Source of the DNA: Kutzneria sp. CA-103260
GTDB taxonomy: Bacteria > Actinomycetota > Actinomycetes > Mycobacteriales > Pseudonocardiaceae
NCBI RefSeq assembly: GCF_018263855.1
Contig: NZ_CP073318.1
Location: forward strand, 9,176,001 to 9,240,000
Direction: 5' to 3'
Length of the DNA: 64,000 nucleotides
The position numbers and the translations under genes were made by a program. A model generated the notes under the pieces. The model saw only the letters and a program-made list of their open reading frames with translations. It did no database searches and was not told the origin of the DNA. Position 1 is the stretch's first letter. Each line of letters starts with the position of its first letter. Below are positions 60,607 to 64,000 of this stretch, piece by piece.

Positions 60607-61614
60607 ATGACCAGCGCGGACGAGTTGGTGCGGTCCGGGATTCGGCCGGTCAAGCGGCGCGTCGAGGTCGATCTGCTGTCCCGCCGGGGTGTTGTCGGCG
60701 TCGACATCGGCGAGAAGGTCACCGCGGGGCGGCGCACCGGCCAGGTCGGCATCGTCGTGTACGTCCGGCAGAAGCACCCGGCGGGTCGGGTGCGGCCGGC
60801 GGACCTGGTGCCGGCGGAGATCGAGGGCATCGCCACGGACGTCGTCGCGGATGACGTTGTGCTGCATCGGGCTTTGCTGGCCCGGGATGCGGAGTTCCCG
60901 CCGGCACGCGGTGCGGAGCGGCATCGTGATGTTCTCGGTGGCATCAGCATGGGCCCGTGGCGCACGGTGTTGCTCGCGCCGCCGGAGGCGCCGCGTCCCG
61001 GCGAGTACGCGATTGTCGGCACCCTGGGCGCCCTGGTCACCGATCGGACCGGCAACGGGCAGGTGATGGGGCTGACCACGTTTCACGCCGCGTGCGTCGA
61101 CGACGCGTGGTCGGTCGGCGACGAGATGGTGCATCCGTCCCGTGTGGACAATGGGGTCAGTCCGGATGATGTGGTCGGCACCCTGTGCCGTGCGGCGCTG
61201 TCCGGTTCCGTCGACGGCGCCGCGGTGTTGTTGACACCACGACGTTTGCACCGTCCATCCATTGTGGACATCGGTGCTGTCACCGGAACCGCTGTCGCCA
61301 CCAGGGGAACCGTTGTGCGCAAACGTGGTCGTACCAGCGGGCTGACGACCGGCCGCATCACGTCCGTCGACACCACTGTGTTGATGGACTATCGCGACGG
61401 ACTCGGCGTGCGCGTGCTGCGGGACCAGCTGCGGATCGAAGCCGTCGGCGGCGGGCTGATGGGCGACTACGGCGATTCCGGATCCGCCGTAGTCGATCCC
61501 GACAACCGGGTGGTCGGCCTCTACGTGGCCGGCAATCCCTCGGGCACGGTCGCTTTCGCCAGTCCCATCGGCAAAGTGCTTGACGAGCTGGACGTCGACC
61601 TGATCACCGACTAG
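60607..61614 (+). CDS. Nal1-like trypsin-fold serine protease homologue
   Basis: A 335-residue protein without a signal peptide. N-terminal domain: GVVGVDIGEKVTAGRRTGQV and VVYVRQKHPAGRV, the pattern of Nal1-like putative peptidases. Protease part: TTFHAACVDDAW with a candidate His near 160, and GGGLMGDYGDSGSAVVDPDN with the GDSGS serine near 292. KRGRTSGLTTGRI precedes a strand region typical for this group. Cytoplasmic location is implied by the missing signal. ATG 60607 follows GGAGGAGG. Inserted between murB and the L,D-transpeptidase/SDR pair. Confidence 0.75.
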   Translation: MTSADELVRSGIRPVKRRVEVDLLSRRGVVGVDIGEKVTAGRRTGQVGIVVYVRQKHPAGRVRPADLVPAEIEGIATDVVADDVVLHRALLARDAEFPPARGAERHRDVLGGISMGPWRTVLLAPPEAPRPGEYAIVGTLGALVTDRTGNGQVMGLTTFHAACVDDAWSVGDEMVHPSRVDNGVSPDDVVGTLCRAALSGSVDGAAVLLTPRRLHRPSIVDIGAVTGTAVATRGTVVRKRGRTSGLTTGRITSVDTTVLMDYRDGLGVRVLRDQLRIEAVGGGLMGDYGDSGSAVVDPDNRVVGLYVAGNPSGTVAFASPIGKVLDELDVDLITD

Positions 61615-61624
61615 TCCCGGTGCG

Positions 61625-62362
61625 TCAGTCGCGGTGCGCCCGCGTCGCCGAGGCCTGCGCCCGCGGCTTCATGACGATCTGGTCGAGGTTGACGTGCCAC
61701 GGTCGGGTCACCGCGAAGGCGATGACGTCCGCGACGTCGTCGGCCACCAACGGCTTCAGGCCCTGGTAGACGTTCGCGGCCCGTTCGGCGTCGCCGTCGA
61801 AGCGGACCACCGAGAACTCCGTCTCGACCATGCCCGGCAGGACTTCGGTGAAGCGGACCGGCTGGCCCAGCTCCTCGGTGCGCAGGGTGCGGTGTAGCGC
61901 CGACTGGGCGTGCTTGGCTGAGGTGTAGCCGGCGCCGCCGTCGTAGAGCTCCTGCGCGGCGATCGAGGTGACCGTCACCACGTGGCCGTTGCCGGAGGCG
62001 ATCAGCTTGGGCAGCAACGCCTTCGTCAGCCGCAGCGTGCCGATCACGTTGGTTTCCCACATGCGGCGCCAGTTGTCCTCGTCCGCCGCGTCGACGCGTT
62101 CCAGGCCGAAGGCCCCGCCCGCGTTGTTCACCAGGACATTGGCCTCGGCGATGCCGTCCGTGAACGCCGCGACGGAATCGACGTCGGTCACGTCCAGTGC
62201 CAGCGGCGTGCCGTCGATCTCGGCGGCGATCGCCTTGATCCGGTCGAACCGGCGTGCGCCGAGCACGACGTGGAAACCCTCGGCGGCCAGGCGGCGGGCG
62301 GTGGCCTCGCCGATGCCCGAGCTGGCGCCGGTGACAACTGCGATGGGGGACTGAGTGCTCAC
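61625..62362 (-). CDS. SDR family oxidoreductase (Rv0484c-like)
   Basis: A 245-residue short-chain dehydrogenase: NADP loop VVTGASSGIGEATARRLA, NNAGGAF, catalytic Ser in TVTSIAAQ and YTSAKHAQ (Tyr-x-x-x-Lys) near 150, VLPGMVETEF. Arg-rich GARRFDRIK suggests NADPH. Substrate unknown. GTG 62362 is divergent from the third L,D-transpeptidase gene, an order also seen at Rv0483/Rv0484c as I recall it. Confidence 0.92.
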   Translation of the reverse strand: MSTQSPIAVVTGASSGIGEATARRLAAEGFHVVLGARRFDRIKAIAAEIDGTPLALDVTDVDSVAAFTDGIAEANVLVNNAGGAFGLERVDAADEDNWRRMWETNVIGTLRLTKALLPKLIASGNGHVVTVTSIAAQELYDGGAGYTSAKHAQSALHRTLRTEELGQPVRFTEVLPGMVETEFSVVRFDGDAERAANVYQGLKPLVADDVADVIAFAVTRPWHVNLDQIVMKPRAQASATRAHRD

Positions 62363-62489
62363 GGCACCGATCCTCTCGCCTGTCCGCGCCCGCCCGCCAC
62401 TGCTGGTCGGTGAGCAAGCTCACAGGCTTCGGTTGTTACTGATTCACCTGGTCAGACGTCCCCAAGATGGGGAGAAACGTCAGGAGGCG

Positions 62490-63677
62490 ATGGTGGCAAC
62501 GGGGACCCGCGTGAAGGCGGGGTTGGTGATCGCGGCGGCGCTGGTGCTCGCGGGATGCTCGGGCGGCGGTCTGACGCCCATCGGGGCCACGACGACGTCG
62601 AGCAAACCGGCCGCCCCGGCCGCCAAACTGACGGGTGCCCCGGTCGACGGGACCAAGGGCGTGACCGTGAACACGCCGGTGACCCTCACCGCCGACGGCG
62701 GCACCATCAAGGACGTCGCCCTGGTGGACGGGGCCGGCAAGGCCGTCGCCGGCAAGCCCGGGGCGGACGGCAAGACGTGGAGCAGCACCGGCCAGCTGGA
62801 CTTCGGGCAGACCTACACGTACGACGCGAAGGCGCTCAACGCCGACGGCAAGCCCACCAACCTGCACGGCAGCTTCAGCACTGTCGCGCCGGGCACGCTC
62901 GTGCGCGGCATGCTCAACATCGACGACGGCGGCGAGGTCGGCGTCGCCGCGCCGATCGTGCTCCAGTTCAGCGGGCACATCGATGACAAGGCCCGGGCCG
63001 CGGTGGAGAAGGCGCTGTCCGTGCAGTCGGATCAGCCCAACACCGGCTCGTGGGGGTGGCTGCCTGACAGCGACCAGGGTTCGCGGATCCACTACCGGAC
63101 GAAGGAGTACTGGGCGCCCGGCAGCAAGATCAACGTGACCGCCAACCTGTACGGGGTGTCCTACGGCGGCAACGCCTACGGCAAGGCCGACCTGACTTTG
63201 GCGTTCACCATCGGCCGGTCGCAGATCGTCCGGGCCGACGTGAACACGCACAAGATGACCGTGCTGCGGGACGGCAAGGAGGTCGCCACCTACGACGCCA
63301 GCATGGGGTCCGGCGCGAGCCAGGACCGGGTGACCCGGTCGGGCACGCACGTGGTGACCGAGAAGTGGCAGGACAAGGACATGTCCAACCCGCCGTACTA
63401 CGAGCACGCCCACGAGCGCTGGGCGGTGCGGATTTCGAACAACGGCGAGTTCATCCACGCCAACCCGAACACGGTCGGTGATCAGGGCAACAGCAATGTC
63501 ACCCACGGTTGCATCAACCTGTCGACCGCGGACGCCCAGGCCTACTTCGGCACCGCCATGTACGGCGACCCGGTCGAGGTCACCGGCTCCGACGTGGCCC
63601 TGTCGTCCGCCGACGGCGACCTCTACGACTGGGCGATGGGTTGGGACCAGTGGCAGGCCCTCTCCGCGCTGCGCTGA
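62490..63677 (+). CDS. Lipoprotein L,D-transpeptidase (YkuD), paralogue 3 (LprQ/LdtMt5-like locus)
   Basis: A 395-residue exported enzyme making 3-3 peptidoglycan cross-links. ATG 62490 has AGGAGG four bases upstream; the longer open frame to 62355 lacks one. Signal and lipobox LVLAGC, Thr/Ala/Pro linker, Ig-like domains (VDDKARAAVEKALSV-like; NLYGVSYGGNAYGKADLTL) and the YkuD motif THGCINLS (nucleophilic Cys near 341), then DWAMGWDQW. Position after murB with a divergent SDR matches the mycobacterial LdtMt5 locus, so it is probably the orthologue. A 19-bp array follows. Confidence 0.93.
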   Translation: MVATGTRVKAGLVIAAALVLAGCSGGGLTPIGATTTSSKPAAPAAKLTGAPVDGTKGVTVNTPVTLTADGGTIKDVALVDGAGKAVAGKPGADGKTWSSTGQLDFGQTYTYDAKALNADGKPTNLHGSFSTVAPGTLVRGMLNIDDGGEVGVAAPIVLQFSGHIDDKARAAVEKALSVQSDQPNTGSWGWLPDSDQGSRIHYRTKEYWAPGSKINVTANLYGVSYGGNAYGKADLTLAFTIGRSQIVRADVNTHKMTVLRDGKEVATYDASMGSGASQDRVTRSGTHVVTEKWQDKDMSNPPYYEHAHERWAVRISNNGEFIHANPNTVGDQGNSNVTHGCINLSTADAQAYFGTAMYGDPVEVTGSDVALSSADGDLYDWAMGWDQWQALSALR

Positions 63678-63741
63678 CCATCGTCGACGGCAGCGTCGCT
63701 GCTTGACATCTTCTGCCTTCGTGTAAAGCGGCGGCGTAGCT

Positions 63742-63798
63742 CGAATGCTGAAGCGCTGCTCCAGTGCGGCGGCGTTGCTCCTGGGGGAACGCGCTGGT
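63742..63798 (+). repeat. Tandem 19-bp repeat units (three)
   Basis: CGAATGCTGAAGCGCTGCT (63742), CCAGTGCGGCGGCGTTGCT (63761) and CCTGGGGGAACGCGCTGGT (63780), in register. Sense to the L,D-transpeptidase stop 65 bp upstream. The word TGTAAAGCGGCG precedes the array, as near 12.53 kb. The third unit reaches the likely start codon of the next gene. Confidence 0.7.
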
Positions 63799-64000
63799 GC
63801 AACGGCTGGTCCTCGGTGGCGGGAAGAGGAGGGGCCAGCGGGGCGTTGACCACGTTGTGAGGGTGACGGCTGCGGACGGGACCGAGCTCGCCTGCCACGT
63901 GTCGGGACCGGAGGATGCGCCACCTGTGGTGCTGGTCCACGGCTGGGCGGCAGCGGCGAGTAGCTGGGGCGATGTCGGGGCCGACCGGTTGCGAACGATT
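63797..64000 (+). CDS. Alpha/beta fold hydrolase (partial, runs off right edge)
   Basis: First 68 codons visible. VRVTAADGTELACHVSGPED leads into APPVVLVHGWAAAASSWGD, the first strand and oxyanion-hole HGW motif of an alpha/beta hydrolase. The nucleophile and acid lie outside the window. The start is uncertain: GTG 63797 (as used) has a G-run about ten bases upstream; GTG 63857 is an alternative just before the conserved part. Confidence 0.7.
   Translation, partial: MQRLVLGGGKRRGQRGVDHVVRVTAADGTELACHVSGPEDAPPVVLVHGWAAAASSWGDVGADRLRTI

Overview
The window is high-GC actinobacterial chromosome. The likely source is a Pseudonocardiales-type actinomycete. Supporting signs are an actinobacterial-type integration host factor, a mycothiol-dependent-isomerase-like protein, several lipoprotein L,D-transpeptidases, GTG/TTG starts and ATGA/GTGA gene overlaps. 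The right-hand 10 kb also shares gene order with the Mycobacterium tuberculosis Rv0474-Rv0484c neighbourhood (remembered, not searched). The genus cannot be fixed from this sequence.

Layout. 1-8.1 kb (minus strand): a PUFA-type iterative polyketide/fatty-acid synthase operon. One giant protein carries two nitronate-monooxygenase/PfaD-like domains, KS, AT, a single ACP and KR; a second KS-starting subunit runs off the left edge. A well-formed promoter sits at 8101-8129. 8.3-16.7 kb: housekeeping genes (MazG-like pyrophosphohydrolase, DUF2786 protein, glmS, a lipoprotein L,D-transpeptidase, CoA-binding protein, metY, mIHF). 16.8-19.1 kb: a tightly coupled pair, a YbaB-domain/ADP-ribosyltransferase fusion followed by an ADP-ribosylglycohydrolase. 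19.3-22.8 kb: a second L,D-transpeptidase, a double-RCK channel-like protein and a small ribbon-helix-helix-like protein. 22.9-26.5 kb: a gene-poor, lower-GC stretch with a DUF222-type protein. It is followed by a tRNA-Glu/Asp/Phe cluster with its own promoter and terminator.

27.1-40.2 kb is a surface or exopolysaccharide locus of the Wzx/Wzy kind: initiating phosphosugar transferase, nucleotidyltransferase, a 49-codon ORF overlapping both neighbours, three GT2s, a Wzz-like protein, a Wzy-like polymerase, a flippase, a WecG/TagA enzyme, a GT4 and a GNAT-aminotransferase fusion. 40.8-45.3 kb: a secreted Ser/Pro-rich protein divergent from an ECF sigma factor with a coupled 59-residue partner, then a DapC-like aminotransferase and a DUF445 protein. 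45.3-51.8 kb: a convergent spacer with two perfect DnaA boxes and a G-quadruplex motif, a CGNR regulator, a PadR-ABC-permease operon and a membrane NACHT NTPase. 51.9-64 kb: RpiB-like isomerase, PCMT-like methyltransferase, then XRE regulator-HbhA-DUF2516-hydrolase-YbaK, purU, MPI-like, methyltransferase, DUF2505, murB, a Nal1-like protease, SDR, a third L,D-transpeptidase and the start of an alpha/beta hydrolase.

The most unusual signal is not a gene. A degenerate 19-bp repeat (consensus about CGAGTGCTGACGCATTGCT) forms tandem arrays in four intergenic regions. It also recurs in phase, two or three units at a time, inside at least seven unrelated coding regions, on both strands and in different frames. 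Because 19 is not a multiple of 3, this looks like a DNA-level element rather than a protein repeat. I do not recognise it as a named family.
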